Of a stretch of 58,939 bases of DNA, positions 1 through 7,936 are shown piece after piece. Within the stretch, counting starts at the first letter, position 1; each line of letters begins with the position of its first letter. The notes under the pieces are model-generated. The model worked only from the letters and a program-made list of their open reading frames with translations. It made no database searches and was not told the DNA's origin. The position numbers and the translations under genes are program-made. Origin of the DNA: Alphaproteobacteria bacterium (GTDB taxonomy: Bacteria; Pseudomonadota; Alphaproteobacteria; UBA8366); the NCBI GenBank assembly GCA_030743445.1, contig JASLSL010000296.1, forward strand, positions 1 through 58,939, in the 5' to 3' direction.

Positions 1-309
1 CTTGATCGCCGCGACCGCGGTCGCGATGTTGCCGTAACCGGTCAACAGCACGACGCGGCTGTCGGCGCGCGCCGCCTGGATCGCCTGGACGACTTCGAAA
101 CCGTTGCCGTCGTCGAGCCGCATGTCGACCACCGCATAGGCCGGCGGGGAGGCGGCGACCGCCTCGATGCCCGCGGCGACGCTGGCGGCCGCGGTAACGA
201 TGAAGCCGCGGGTTTCCATCGCCCGCGCCAACCGGTTCAGCAGCGGTGCGTCGTCGTCGACGATCAACAAGGTTCGTTCGCCGGACGGCGTCTCTGGCGC
301 GTCGTTCAT
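1..309 (-). CDS. regA: Response regulator RegA/PrrA/ActR, N-terminal part (runs off the window)
   Basis: This is the receiver domain of the redox response regulator paired with RegB. The 103 visible residues hold the acidic pocket (D18-D20), the phospho-acceptor D62 in the motif VVDMRL, T90 and the stretch LLTGYGNIATAVAAIK, which is typical of RegA/PrrA/ActR. The C-terminal Fis-type DNA-binding domain should lie beyond base 1. In known members, phospho-RegA controls photosynthesis, respiration, nitrogen and carbon fixation genes under low oxygen. It sits 19 bp downstream of regB on the same strand, so the two are probably co-transcribed. Family assignment is firm; the regulon in this organism is unknown. 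Confidence 0.93.
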   Translation of the reverse strand, partial: MNDAPETPSGERTLLIVDDDAPLLNRLARAMETRGFIVTAAASVAAGIEAVAASPPAYAVVDMRLDDGNGFEVVQAIQAARADSRVVLLTGYGNIATAVAAIK

Positions 310-328
310 CGCTTCGATCCCGGCCCCT

Positions 329-1624
329 TCATGCCGTCAGCCCCTCAAGGATAACCCTTGGCCACGAGATGACAACCTCTGCACCGCCCCGGTTGCGGAA
401 CGCCAGGCTTGCGCCGGCGCGCTCTAGCAAGGTCTGCGCGATGAAGATGCCGAGCCCCATGTGCTCGCCGCTCTCCTCGCGGGTCGAGATATAGGGCTCG
501 CCGATCGAATCGATCAGCATCGCCGGGAACCCGGGGCCATCGTCCGACACCGTCACCCGGACCTCCTCGGCGTTCCAGTAGAGCCGCAATTCGACCCGGC
601 CGGCGGCGAACTCGACCGCGTTCTGGATCAGGTTGCCGAGGCCGTGCAGCAGTTCGGGTCGGCGAACGACGACCGGCTCGGCGCCGTCGGGCTCGTCCTC
701 GATCACGACGGCGAGGGCGATGTCCTCGCGCCGCGACCGGGAGGCCACCGCCTCGAGCAACGCCGAAAACGGCAGGCGTTCGAACGGGTCGCCGCCGCCG
801 GCCGTGGGCTCGCGCGCCAGATCGGCGAGAATCTCGCGGCAGCGTTCCGATTGGTCGAGCAGCAGGATGATGTCCTCGGCGTGCGGGCTGTCGGACGGGA
901 GCTCGCGGGCCAACTCGTTGGCGACCACGGCGATGGTGCTGAGCGGCGAGCCGAGCTCGTGCGCCGCCGCCGCCGCCAGCCCGTCGAGCGCCGAGAGACG
1001 CTGCGAGCGCGCCAGCGAGGCCTGGGTCTCGGCGAGCGCCTCCGACATGTGCCGCGCTTCCACGGCAACCGACCAGACATAGGCCGAGATGAACACCGAG
1101 GCGACCGCGAGCGCGGTCCAGATGCCGAGAATGTAGACCAAGGGCAGGTCGAGCTCGGGCGATCGCCAAGGCAGCGGCAGGTGGTGGGTCGAGAGCACGG
1201 TGACCGTGACTACCGCGAGCAAAGTGAGCGCGATCGTCGCACGGCGCGACATGATCGTCGCCGAGACCAGCACTGGCGCCAGGATCAATATCGCGAACGG
1301 GTTGGTCAGACCGCCGGTGAGGTAGAGCAGGACGCCGAGTTGGACGACGTCGAACCCGAGCAGCATCGCCGCGTCGCGGTGGGCGAGACGGCGCTGTGCC
1401 GGCCTGCGGTAGACCAGCACCACATTCGAGAGCGCCAGGATCGCGATCACCGCGAGGCACAAGAACAGCGGCAGCGGAAAGGCGAGCACGTAGTGGACCG
1501 CGAGCACCGTCGCGACCTGGCCGGCGGTCGCGATCCACCGAATCAGCACCAGGGTCCTGAGCCGCACCGGCGCGGCGGGTATGGTCGGCGAGGTCAACGC
1601 GTCGCCGATCGGGCCTTCACGCAT
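329..1624 (-). CDS. regB: Redox sensor histidine kinase RegB/PrrB/ActS
   Basis: Membrane histidine kinase of the RegBA global redox system, 431 residues. The N-terminal half (about 20-190) is six hydrophobic segments. The loop motif GGLTNPF (104-110) is the ubiquinone-sensing signature of RegB. H222 in AAAAHELGSPLST is the phosphorylated histidine. C262 in RCREIL matches the redox-active cysteine of the family. The ATP-binding part has N331 (NLIQNA), DDGPGF (361-366) and the late glycine box. The ATG at 1624 was chosen because longer in-frame versions run into the promoter region of the divergent gene that starts at 1740 and add a non-conserved Pro/Trp-rich leader. Followed by regA. Confidence 0.93.
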   Translation of the reverse strand: MREGPIGDALTSPTIPAAPVRLRTLVLIRWIATAGQVATVLAVHYVLAFPLPLFLCLAVIAILALSNVVLVYRRPAQRRLAHRDAAMLLGFDVVQLGVLLYLTGGLTNPFAILILAPVLVSATIMSRRATIALTLLAVVTVTVLSTHHLPLPWRSPELDLPLVYILGIWTALAVASVFISAYVWSVAVEARHMSEALAETQASLARSQRLSALDGLAAAAAHELGSPLSTIAVVANELARELPSDSPHAEDIILLLDQSERCREILADLAREPTAGGGDPFERLPFSALLEAVASRSRREDIALAVVIEDEPDGAEPVVVRRPELLHGLGNLIQNAVEFAAGRVELRLYWNAEEVRVTVSDDGPGFPAMLIDSIGEPYISTREESGEHMGLGIFIAQTLLERAGASLAFRNRGGAEVVISWPRVILEGLTA

Positions 1625-1739
1625 GTCGCGTAGGGCAGCATGGACAAGGGCGGCGCGCAAGTCCCACCCCCTTGGCAACCGGGTTTCGCCGGCCCAAACT
1701 GCGGGCGATGTTCGAGCCCAAGGGAATGGATATGGCGCG

Positions 1740-2363
1740 ATGACCGCGGTCACGCGCTGGTGGTGGATCCGCCATGCGCCGGTCACAGAGGCTAGCGGCC
1801 GGATTTACGGCCAGTGCGACGTCTCGGCCGACTGCTCGCAAACCGCGACCTTCGAGCGCCTCGCCAAGGTCCTGCCATTGGACGCCGTAGCCGTGACCAG
1901 CGACCTGAAGCGCACGATAGAGACCGCCGAGGCACTTGCCGACGCCGGATGGAAAGCGGCTGAGACCGTGCGCGAGGAGGCCTTTCGCGAACAGCATTTC
2001 GGCGACTGGCAGGGCATGCGGCACGAGGATTTCGAGGCGGTGCGCGACGGCCTGCCGCACGGCGGCTGGCTCGCCCCCGCCTTCGAACGCCCGCCAGGCG
2101 GCGAGAGCTTCGCCGACGTGGTCGCCAGGGTCACGCCCACGATCGTCCGCCTGACCGCGGCGCATGCCGAATGCGACATCGTCGCGATTACCCATGGCGG
2201 CTCGATCCGCGCGGCGATCGCCTTCGCGCTCGGACTCGGCCCCGACGCGGCCCTCGCCTTCAGCATCGAGAACCTGTCGCTGACCCGCCTCGACCATATC
2301 GCGAGCCCGGTCGACGCCGGTGTCTGGCGGCTCAACCAGATCAACCGGCCGTTTCGCGATTAG
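1740..2363 (+). CDS. Histidine phosphatase family protein (CobC-like)
   Basis: 207-residue member of the histidine phosphatase (phosphoglycerate mutase-like) superfamily. The catalytic histidine is H12 in the motif RHAPV, and the second histidine is H152 in AITHGG. The segment GRIYGQCDVSADCS after the first motif resembles alpha-ribazole phosphatases (CobC), which remove the phosphate in the last steps of cobalamin lower-ligand assembly. A cbiB homologue lies 6 kb away, so a cobalamin role is possible. General sugar-phosphate phosphatases share these motifs, so the exact substrate is an inference. Transcribed divergently from regB, with 115 bp between the starts. Confidence 0.8.
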   Translation: MTAVTRWWWIRHAPVTEASGRIYGQCDVSADCSQTATFERLAKVLPLDAVAVTSDLKRTIETAEALADAGWKAAETVREEAFREQHFGDWQGMRHEDFEAVRDGLPHGGWLAPAFERPPGGESFADVVARVTPTIVRLTAAHAECDIVAITHGGSIRAAIAFALGLGPDAALAFSIENLSLTRLDHIASPVDAGVWRLNQINRPFRD

Positions 2364-2409
2364 GCCGGCCCGCTAGCGGCGCGACGGCGCCCTTGATAGG
2401 CTCTCAGCC

Positions 2410-2952
2410 ATGGATTTTGCGTTCCCGTTTTCCAGTCTGACCGGCATTATCGTGCTGGTGGCGCTGGTCGGCCTGTTGTGGATGATGTTCCGCCGCCAGT
2501 CGCGGGGACCGCTGCCCGCGGCCAAGGAAATCCCGCCGCGATCGTTGAAGTACGAATGGGTCTCGACGCCGCTCGGCAAGGCGAAACGGGACGTGTTGGA
2601 GAAGTTTCCCGAACTCGCCACCCTCAATCCGGCGCCCGACGGGGTTCATCTGATCCGCTTCGGCCTGTTCAATATCGGCACCGAGCCGGTCGAGGCGGAC
2701 CAGTTCACCGAGCCGTTCTCGATCCGCTTCGCCGAGGGTGCGGAGGTGCTGTCGGCGACCGTCAGCGAGATGCTCAAGACCGAGACCGAGATATCCGAGG
2801 CGCCCCGGGTCACGGGGCCGGCGGTCGAGCTGCCGCCGTGCCATATCGACGCCCGCGGCACGGTGATCTTCAACCTGATTGTGCGCGGCGGCCGCGACCC
2901 CGAGGCCGTCGCCGCCGAAATCGAGGGCTTCGGCCCACCGCAGCGGCTGTGA
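2410..2952 (+). CDS. Membrane-anchored protein of unknown function
   Basis: 180-residue protein I do not recognise. Residues 9-27 form one hydrophobic segment (GIIVLVALVGLLWMMF), followed by a basic RRQSR stretch, so the bulk probably faces the cytoplasm or is tethered at the inner membrane. The remaining 150 residues are mixed beta-rich sequence with no catalytic motif that I can name. It lies 46 bp after the histidine phosphatase on the same strand and may be co-transcribed with it. Codon use matches its neighbours. Confidence 0.7.
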   Translation: MDFAFPFSSLTGIIVLVALVGLLWMMFRRQSRGPLPAAKEIPPRSLKYEWVSTPLGKAKRDVLEKFPELATLNPAPDGVHLIRFGLFNIGTEPVEADQFTEPFSIRFAEGAEVLSATVSEMLKTETEISEAPRVTGPAVELPPCHIDARGTVIFNLIVRGGRDPEAVAAEIEGFGPPQRL

Positions 2953-2982
2953 TCGAGGGCGGTAGACCCAACGATAGCCGTC

Positions 2983-3014
2983 ATTCCGGGGCGCGCAACG
3001 CGCGAACCCGGAAT
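2983..3014. repeat. REP-like palindrome between convergent genes
   Basis: The arms ATTCCGGG and CCCGGAAT enclose a nested GCGCG/CGCG stem, giving a 32-base hairpin that reads almost the same on both strands. It lies between two convergent genes, the usual place for repetitive extragenic palindromes. Similar elements beginning GTCATTCCGGG are scattered through many alphaproteobacterial genomes. Only one copy is seen in this window. It could also work as a bidirectional transcription stop, although there is no U-tract. Confidence 0.65.
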
Positions 3015-3044
3015 CCATGCCTGAGCTTTACTTAGCGGCGGTCC

Positions 3045-3749
3045 CTAAGCTTCCGCTTCGAGTTCGCGGCCGAGTCGCGTCGCGACCGCGATGCGCTTCT
3101 CGCGCAATGCCGCACCGCGCTCCCTCAGCGCCGCCACGTCCGCCGGGTCGGCGCTGGCGGGCGAGCCGCCGGGGAACGGCGGCGCCGGGTCGTACTCGAT
3201 TTGCAGCTGAATGCGCCGCGCCTCCTCCTCGCCAGCGACCCGGGCGGCGAACAGCAGCGCGAAGTCGATGCCCGAGGTGACGCCGGCGCCGGTGATGACG
3301 TTGCCGTCCTCGACCACGCGCTCCTCGACCGGGATAGCACCGAGCAGCGCCAACTGATCGATCGCCGCCCAATGGGTCGTGGCGCGCTTGCCGCGCAGCA
3401 ATCCCGCCGCCGCCAGCAGCAGCGAGCCGGTGCACACCGATGTGATCAGCTCCGCCGCCTCGCCCGCCGCCTTCAGGTAGGCGATCAAATCCGTGTCCTC
3501 CATCGCCGCCAGCTGGCCCGGCCCGCCCGGCACGAACAGCACGTCGGGATCGGGAAGGTCCGTGTAGGTCGCGCTCGGCGTGAGGATCAGGCCGCGGTCG
3601 GTCTCGACCGGGTCGAGGCTGGAGGAAACCAAATCGACCTTCGCCCCCGGCAAGCGGGCCAAGACCTCGAACGGTCCGGTGAGATCGAGCTGGGTCAGGC
3701 CCGGGAACAGGACCATGGCGATGCGGCGGGGTTTTTCGCTGTCGGGCAT
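3045..3749 (-). CDS. DJ-1/PfpI family protein (isonitrile hydratase-like)
   Basis: 234-residue member of the DJ-1/PfpI/GATase-1-like superfamily. The nucleophile cysteine is C106 in ITSVCTGSLLLAAAGLL, following FVPGGPG. The N-terminal LDLTGPFEVL, with an acidic residue near the active site, and the later THW motif match the group that includes isonitrile hydratases and the ThiJ-like part of AraC/GATase regulators. It has no DNA-binding domain, so it is probably an enzyme. The charged C-terminal extension (about 190-234) looks like an added helix. The reaction catalysed is not certain. It is convergent with the preceding gene across a palindromic repeat. Confidence 0.85.
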   Translation of the reverse strand: MPDSEKPRRIAMVLFPGLTQLDLTGPFEVLARLPGAKVDLVSSSLDPVETDRGLILTPSATYTDLPDPDVLFVPGGPGQLAAMEDTDLIAYLKAAGEAAELITSVCTGSLLLAAAGLLRGKRATTHWAAIDQLALLGAIPVEERVVEDGNVITGAGVTSGIDFALLFAARVAGEEEARRIQLQIEYDPAPPFPGGSPASADPADVAALRERGAALREKRIAVATRLGRELEAEA

Positions 3750-3774
3750 GGCTCGACCTTTCGAGGTTGCGTGG

Positions 3775-3939
3775 CTATTGCAGCAAACAGAGAACGCCGT
3801 AACAGCTATCCAACAGATAGCGGAAGGCGAGATAAAGAATCAGGTCGAGGACGAAGGCAACGCCCAACACCGGCAGACAGACATAGAGCCCGAAATAGAC
3901 CCAGGCCCACACGGTGAACCGCGGCTTCGGATACGCCAT
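3775..3939 (-). CDS. Small membrane protein of unknown function
   Basis: 54 residues beginning MAYPKPRFTVWAWVYFG and then almost entirely hydrophobic (about 9-45), with two possible membrane spans and a C-terminal Cys-containing end (DSCYGVLCLLQ). Another ATG 13 codons upstream (at 3978) is possible; the shorter form is preferred because its sequence starts right at the conserved-looking PKPRFTVW stretch. It lies just upstream of the DJ-1/PfpI gene on the same strand and is divergent from the FemAB-like gene. No function can be assigned. Confidence 0.5.
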   Translation of the reverse strand: MAYPKPRFTVWAWVYFGLYVCLPVLGVAFVLDLILYLAFRYLLDSCYGVLCLLQ

Positions 3940-4027
3940 GCCGCGCACCGGCCCCGCCTGCTTTGCCACACTCGCCATCCTCGGGGCACTATACCAGCTT
4001 TCCGGAGCAGCTTTCCCGGCTTGGCCC

Positions 4028-5002
4028 ATGACAGCGAGCCCCCATATACCGGTCGACGTCGAATTCGATACCGCCTCGCGTTCCGACTGGGACCGCCTGA
4101 TGGCCATGGCGGCGCGGCCCGCCTTCGAACAGAGCTGGGCCTACGGCCAGGGCATCGCCACCGCACCTGCGATGGCGGCGCGCCGCGCCGTGATCCGGCT
4201 CGGCGACGAGCCATTCGGCGGCGAGCCGGTGGCGCTGGTGCAAGGCTTCACCCGGTCGCTCGGCGGCGTGCTGCAGCTGACCCAGATCCTGCGCGGTCCG
4301 GTGATGCTGCGGGACGACCTTCCGGCGGCGGCGCACGGGGCGGTCCTGCGGGCGACTCGCAACGCCTTCCGCCGCGATTGGCGCGAGGTGCTGCTGTGGA
4401 TGCCGGAGCTCGCCGCGGCGCCCGAGAGCCAGGCCCTGATGCGGGCGACCGGCGCCCGCCGGGTGATGACCGGCTACAGCTCGTCCTGGATCGACCTCGG
4501 GGCGGGCGAGGATGAACTGCGCCATAAGCTCCACGGCAAGTGGCGCAACGCGTTGGTCCGCGCCGAGGACGCCGGGCTCAGGGTCCGAAGCGCCACCGGC
4601 GGGCGTGAGTTGGACGAACTGCTCGATCGTTATGCCGGCTTGAAACGGACGCGGCGGTTTTCAGGGCCGAGCGCCGCCCTGATCCGCGCCGCCGCCGAGG
4701 GCGCCACGCGGCGCGGGGATTTCCTGGTCCTCGAGGCCGGCCCGCCGCGCGCGCCGAGGGCGGCGATCCTGTTGGTGCGCCACGGCAACGCCGCGACCTA
4801 CGTGATCGGCTGGGCCGACGACGAGGGCCGGCAGAGGGGCGCCGGCAACCTTTTATTGTGGCGCGGGCTCGTGGCGCTCAAGCAGCAAGGGGTCGGTTGG
4901 CTCGACCTCGGCGGGTTCAACACCGACAAGATGGCCGGCATCGCGCGCTTCAAGCTCGGCCTTGGCGGCGCGCCCTATACGCTGGCGGGCACCTTTCTCT
5001 AG
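4028..5002 (+). CDS. FemAB-like/GNAT-fold aminoacyl- or acyltransferase
   Basis: 324-residue protein with the double-GNAT architecture of the FemAB/FemX family. The best marker is the C-terminal block LDLGGFNTDKMAGIARFKLG, matching the family pattern DLGG...G..RFK.GFGG. The middle KWRNALVRAEDAGL stretch is also typical. In Gram-positives these enzymes add amino acids from aminoacyl-tRNA to peptidoglycan precursors. Proteobacterial relatives are mostly uncharacterised and some sit in polysaccharide or exosortase loci. No such locus is visible here, so the substrate is unknown. The ATG at 4028 avoids overlap with the divergent small membrane protein gene. Confidence 0.75.
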   Translation: MTASPHIPVDVEFDTASRSDWDRLMAMAARPAFEQSWAYGQGIATAPAMAARRAVIRLGDEPFGGEPVALVQGFTRSLGGVLQLTQILRGPVMLRDDLPAAAHGAVLRATRNAFRRDWREVLLWMPELAAAPESQALMRATGARRVMTGYSSSWIDLGAGEDELRHKLHGKWRNALVRAEDAGLRVRSATGGRELDELLDRYAGLKRTRRFSGPSAALIRAAAEGATRRGDFLVLEAGPPRAPRAAILLVRHGNAATYVIGWADDEGRQRGAGNLLLWRGLVALKQQGVGWLDLGGFNTDKMAGIARFKLGLGGAPYTLAGTFL

Positions 5003-5009
5003 CGTTGCC

Positions 5010-5768
5010 TTAGTGCGCATATCGGCGCGCGCCGCCGTCGACATGGATCACCTGCCCGTTGATGTAACGGGCCCGCGGCGAGCACAGAAAGGCGACCAGG
5101 ACCGCGAGGTCTTCGGGCTCGCCGATATAGCCGGCCGGGCAGTTTTCCTCGGCCCAGGCCTTCTGGGCGTCCTTGCTGGGCAGTATCCGTTGGTCGATCT
5201 GTTCGGAATGAATCCGCCCGGGCGGAATCGAGTTCACGGTGACGCCATCGCGACCGACCTCGCGCGACAAGGCCTTGGCCCATAAATGCGCCGCACCGTT
5301 CGGCGGCACGGCCGCGTTCATGCCCGACGGCTCGTCGGCGCCGGTCACGTTGACGATGCGGCCGAAATTCCGCGCCTGCATCTCCGCGACGAAGGCGTGG
5401 GTCAATCGGCGCGCCGCGGTGAAGTTCAACAGCATCGCTTCGGCCCACTCCTCCTCGGTGCCGAGACCCGGCATCGGTCGAGAGCCGCCGGCGTTATTGA
5501 CCAGGATATCCAGAGCCTCGAATTCGGCATCGATTTGCGTGCGGATGCGTTCTGCCGCGCCGTCCCGGGTGATGTCTTCGACAACGATCGAGGGACGCTC
5601 ATGCCCCTTTGCGGCGATCCCGTCCGCGACCTCGTCCAAGAGATCGGAGCGGCGCGCGAGGATCGCCAACCGGCACCCTTCTTCCGCCAGAACTTCGGCG
5701 ATCGTGCGGCCCAAACCGATACTGGCGCCGGTTACCAACGCCGTCTTGCCGGTGAGTTGAAGATCCAT
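5010..5768 (-). CDS. SDR-family protein with atypical active site
   Basis: 252-residue short-chain dehydrogenase/reductase. The cofactor motif TGASIGLG (13-20), NNAG (91-94) and the structural N115 are present, so a Rossmann fold binding NAD(P) is likely. The canonical YxxxK reads HLWAK, with H161 in place of the tyrosine, and the residue expected to be the catalytic serine falls in NVTGADEP, where no serine is seen. The C-terminal INGQVIHVDGG is normal. The start is set by a strong GGAGGGG ribosome binding site 4 bp upstream of this ATG. Either the reaction uses a different residue or the protein is a non-catalytic binder. Convergent with the FemAB-like gene. Confidence 0.85.
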   Translation of the reverse strand: MDLQLTGKTALVTGASIGLGRTIAEVLAEEGCRLAILARRSDLLDEVADGIAAKGHERPSIVVEDITRDGAAERIRTQIDAEFEALDILVNNAGGSRPMPGLGTEEEWAEAMLLNFTAARRLTHAFVAEMQARNFGRIVNVTGADEPSGMNAAVPPNGAAHLWAKALSREVGRDGVTVNSIPPGRIHSEQIDQRILPSKDAQKAWAEENCPAGYIGEPEDLAVLVAFLCSPRARYINGQVIHVDGGARRYAH

Positions 5769-5970
5769 TGTCCCCTCCAAAGGCATGATACTTTCCGACC
5801 GAGCGCCCGAGAGTAACTCGCTTTACCCTCGCGGGCACCACTCCCTGACGACGATCCTCCCCAAAAACACAGAAGATGTTGTTATCGGCGGATTGGTATA
5901 TACTAGATAAAGTGGTTGTAACGCGGGGCCGAGATATCATATTCGGCGACACCGGTTCGGAGGTTGCCCC

Positions 5971-6654
5971 ATGAAGCCGTTCAACGCATTGCTCGCCGTC
6001 GCCTTTTTTACCGCCGTGGTCGCGGCGACCCCGGCGCGGGCCATCACGGACCAAGAGGAGCTGGTCGAGACCGCGCGCTTCACGGTCGAGAAATTGATCT
6101 CGCACGCCGAGCTCGGCGGCGCGGTCCGGACAATGCTCAAGGACGCCAAGGGCGTTCTCGTCATCCCCTCGCTGTTGAAGGGCGCGTTCTTCTTCGGCGC
6201 CGAGGGCGGCAGCGGCGTGCTGATGGCGCGCGGCGAGAGCGGCAAGTGGAGCTACCCGGCGTTTTACACCATCGGCTCGGCGAGTTTCGGCCTGCAGATC
6301 GGCGGCCAGTCGGCCGAGGTGATGTTGGTCCTGATGACCAACAAGGGGCTCAACGCGGTGCTCAACCACAAGGTCAAGCTCGGCGGCGACATCAGCGCCG
6401 CGATCGGCCCCTATGGCATGGGCGCCGAGGCGTCGACGACCTCGAATCTGGGCGCCGATATCCTGTCCTACTCGGTCAACAAGGGCGCCTTCGCCGGGTT
6501 CAGCTTCGAGGGTGCCGTGATCTACCCACGCGACGAGTGGACGACGGGGTATTACGGCGACAAGAATGCGACGCCCAGGGCCGTGGTGGTCGACGGCCAA
6601 TACCGCAACGCCCAGGCGGAGAAGCTGCGCAGCGCGCTCGCCGCGGCGCGTTGA
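5971..6654 (+). CDS. Secreted SYLF (Ysc84-type) lipid-binding domain protein
   Basis: 227 residues with an N-terminal signal peptide (about 1-24, ending PARA). The rest is a SYLF/Ysc84 domain (about 30-225), recognised by KGVLVIPSLLKGAFFFG, GSGVLMAR, SYPAFYTIGSASFGLQ and LMTNKGLNAVL. Eukaryotic members bind phosphoinositides and actin; bacterial ones are periplasmic or outer-membrane-associated proteins of unclear role. A GGAGG ribosome site lies 7 bases before the ATG. The 200 bp upstream is AT-richer than the surroundings and includes a TATACT stretch near 5898, but I cannot define a full promoter there. Confidence 0.88.
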   Translation: MKPFNALLAVAFFTAVVAATPARAITDQEELVETARFTVEKLISHAELGGAVRTMLKDAKGVLVIPSLLKGAFFFGAEGGSGVLMARGESGKWSYPAFYTIGSASFGLQIGGQSAEVMLVLMTNKGLNAVLNHKVKLGGDISAAIGPYGMGAEASTTSNLGADILSYSVNKGAFAGFSFEGAVIYPRDEWTTGYYGDKNATPRAVVVDGQYRNAQAEKLRSALAAAR

Positions 6655-6730
6655 CTAGGGCCGAAATTCAGGTCGCAGGGCGGGTCGAAAGGCGCTTTTA
6701 AAGTCGCGCCGCGCCGGATACGATCCGGGC

Positions 6731-7078
6731 ATGTCGGATAAGCGTTTTCGCCGTATTTGTATCCTGTTGATCATCCTCGCATCCCTACCAGGACCGCTGT
6801 CGTCGGGTTTGCAGGCCTCGATCGCCATGCCGCAAATGAATTTGGAAATGACCGGCGACGAACCGTCCGCCTTCGATTGCCCGTTCTGCGCCGAGGAAAT
6901 GGCCATCGGCCCCTCGGTTTGCGCGCTGCTCTGTTTCGGTGTGGCGGCAATCCTACCGGAAATCATGAGCGCGGACCCTCCTGCCGCGGTGGCCATGGCG
7001 TTCGTGTCCACCCGTTATCGCGCGGGCCTTTCGCTCGCCCCCGATCCCTCGCCTCCCAGACCCGTCGTCTCGTCATAA
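6731..7078 (+). CDS. Secreted Cys-containing small protein (DUF2946-like)
   Basis: 115 residues with a hydrophobic N-terminus (about 9-30) that looks like a signal peptide or anchor. It carries a CPFC pair, then AEEM, and a second Cys pair in VCALLCFG, ending in a Pro-rich tail (APDPSPPRPV). This arrangement resembles the small DUF2946-like proteins often found beside copper-handling genes, but the match is by pattern only. It lies 130 bp upstream of the cytochrome-like gene on the same strand, so the two may form a periplasmic metal or haem related unit. Metal binding by the cysteines is an inference. Confidence 0.6.
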   Translation: MSDKRFRRICILLIILASLPGPLSSGLQASIAMPQMNLEMTGDEPSAFDCPFCAEEMAIGPSVCALLCFGVAAILPEIMSADPPAAVAMAFVSTRYRAGLSLAPDPSPPRPVVSS

Positions 7079-7207
7079 AGCCGGCCGGGGCGGGCGTCCC
7101 CAAATCGACGACCCGCGCGGGCGGGCATCGTGTGCGCGTCTGTCGCGCGGGAATGCCGGTTCGATCCCGGCATCCGATCGAGACTGATGAGAACTGGGAT
7201 GAGAGAC

Positions 7208-7909
7208 ATGACAAACGGAAAACTCTTGGCGGCCATCGGCGCCGCACTATTAATCGCCAGCTTTGGCGGCACGGCAATGGCCGACGGCTCGCCGGAACGG
7301 GGGGCCGAGGCGTACCGCAAATGCGCCGCCTGCTATTCGATCGAGAAGGGCCGGCACACGACCGGGCCGAGCCTCGCCGGTATCTGGGATCGCAAGGCCG
7401 GAACGGTCGAGGGGTTCCGGCGCTATTCGAAGGCCTTGCGCCAGTCGGGCGTTACCTGGACGGAACGAAGCCTCGATGAATGGCTGGCGAACCCGCGGGC
7501 GTTCATCGCCGGCAACCGGATGACCTTTCGCGGCATCGAGAACGCCCAGGAGCGGGCCGACATCGTCGCCTATCTGAAATCGGTAGCGGCCGGCAGGCCG
7601 CCCAAGACCGCACGACGCGGTGGCGGCATGATGGGCGCCGGGCGCACCTCCGACTTGAAGAAGGTCGGACCGGAACGGCAGGTCAAATCGATCCGCTACT
7701 GCGGCGATACCTACACGGTGACCACGGCGGCCGATCGGACCCTCGAATACTGGGAGTTCAACCTGCGCTTCAAGAGCGACGGCGGCGATGACGGACCGGC
7801 CAAGGGAACCCCCGTCATAACGCGGGGCGGGATGATGGGCGATCGCGCCTTCGTCGTCTTCGCCGGGCCGAAGGAGATCAGTCCGTTCATAAAACGCAAG
7901 TGCCGATAA
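7208..7909 (+). CDS. Cytochrome c-like secreted protein with CXXCY instead of CXXCH
   Basis: 233 residues: a signal peptide (about 1-25, ending AMA), then a class I cytochrome c-type domain (about 28-125), then a Gly/Met-rich linker (GGGMMGAGR) and an extra domain of about 95 residues with two cysteines (RYCGDTY, KRKC). The domain follows soluble cytochrome c closely: GPSLAGIW after the haem site, YSKAL, and the axial-ligand methionine M105 in GNRMTFRGI. However, the haem attachment motif reads C39-A-A-C42-Y43, with tyrosine (codon tat at 7334) replacing the haem-ligand histidine. A start three codons upstream (7199) is also possible. Haem binding is therefore doubtful. Confidence 0.82.
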   Translation: MTNGKLLAAIGAALLIASFGGTAMADGSPERGAEAYRKCAACYSIEKGRHTTGPSLAGIWDRKAGTVEGFRRYSKALRQSGVTWTERSLDEWLANPRAFIAGNRMTFRGIENAQERADIVAYLKSVAAGRPPKTARRGGGMMGAGRTSDLKKVGPERQVKSIRYCGDTYTVTTAADRTLEYWEFNLRFKSDGGDDGPAKGTPVITRGGMMGDRAFVVFAGPKEISPFIKRKCR

Positions 7910-7936
7910 GAAGCGGAGCGCCCGCCGCGCGGCCGC

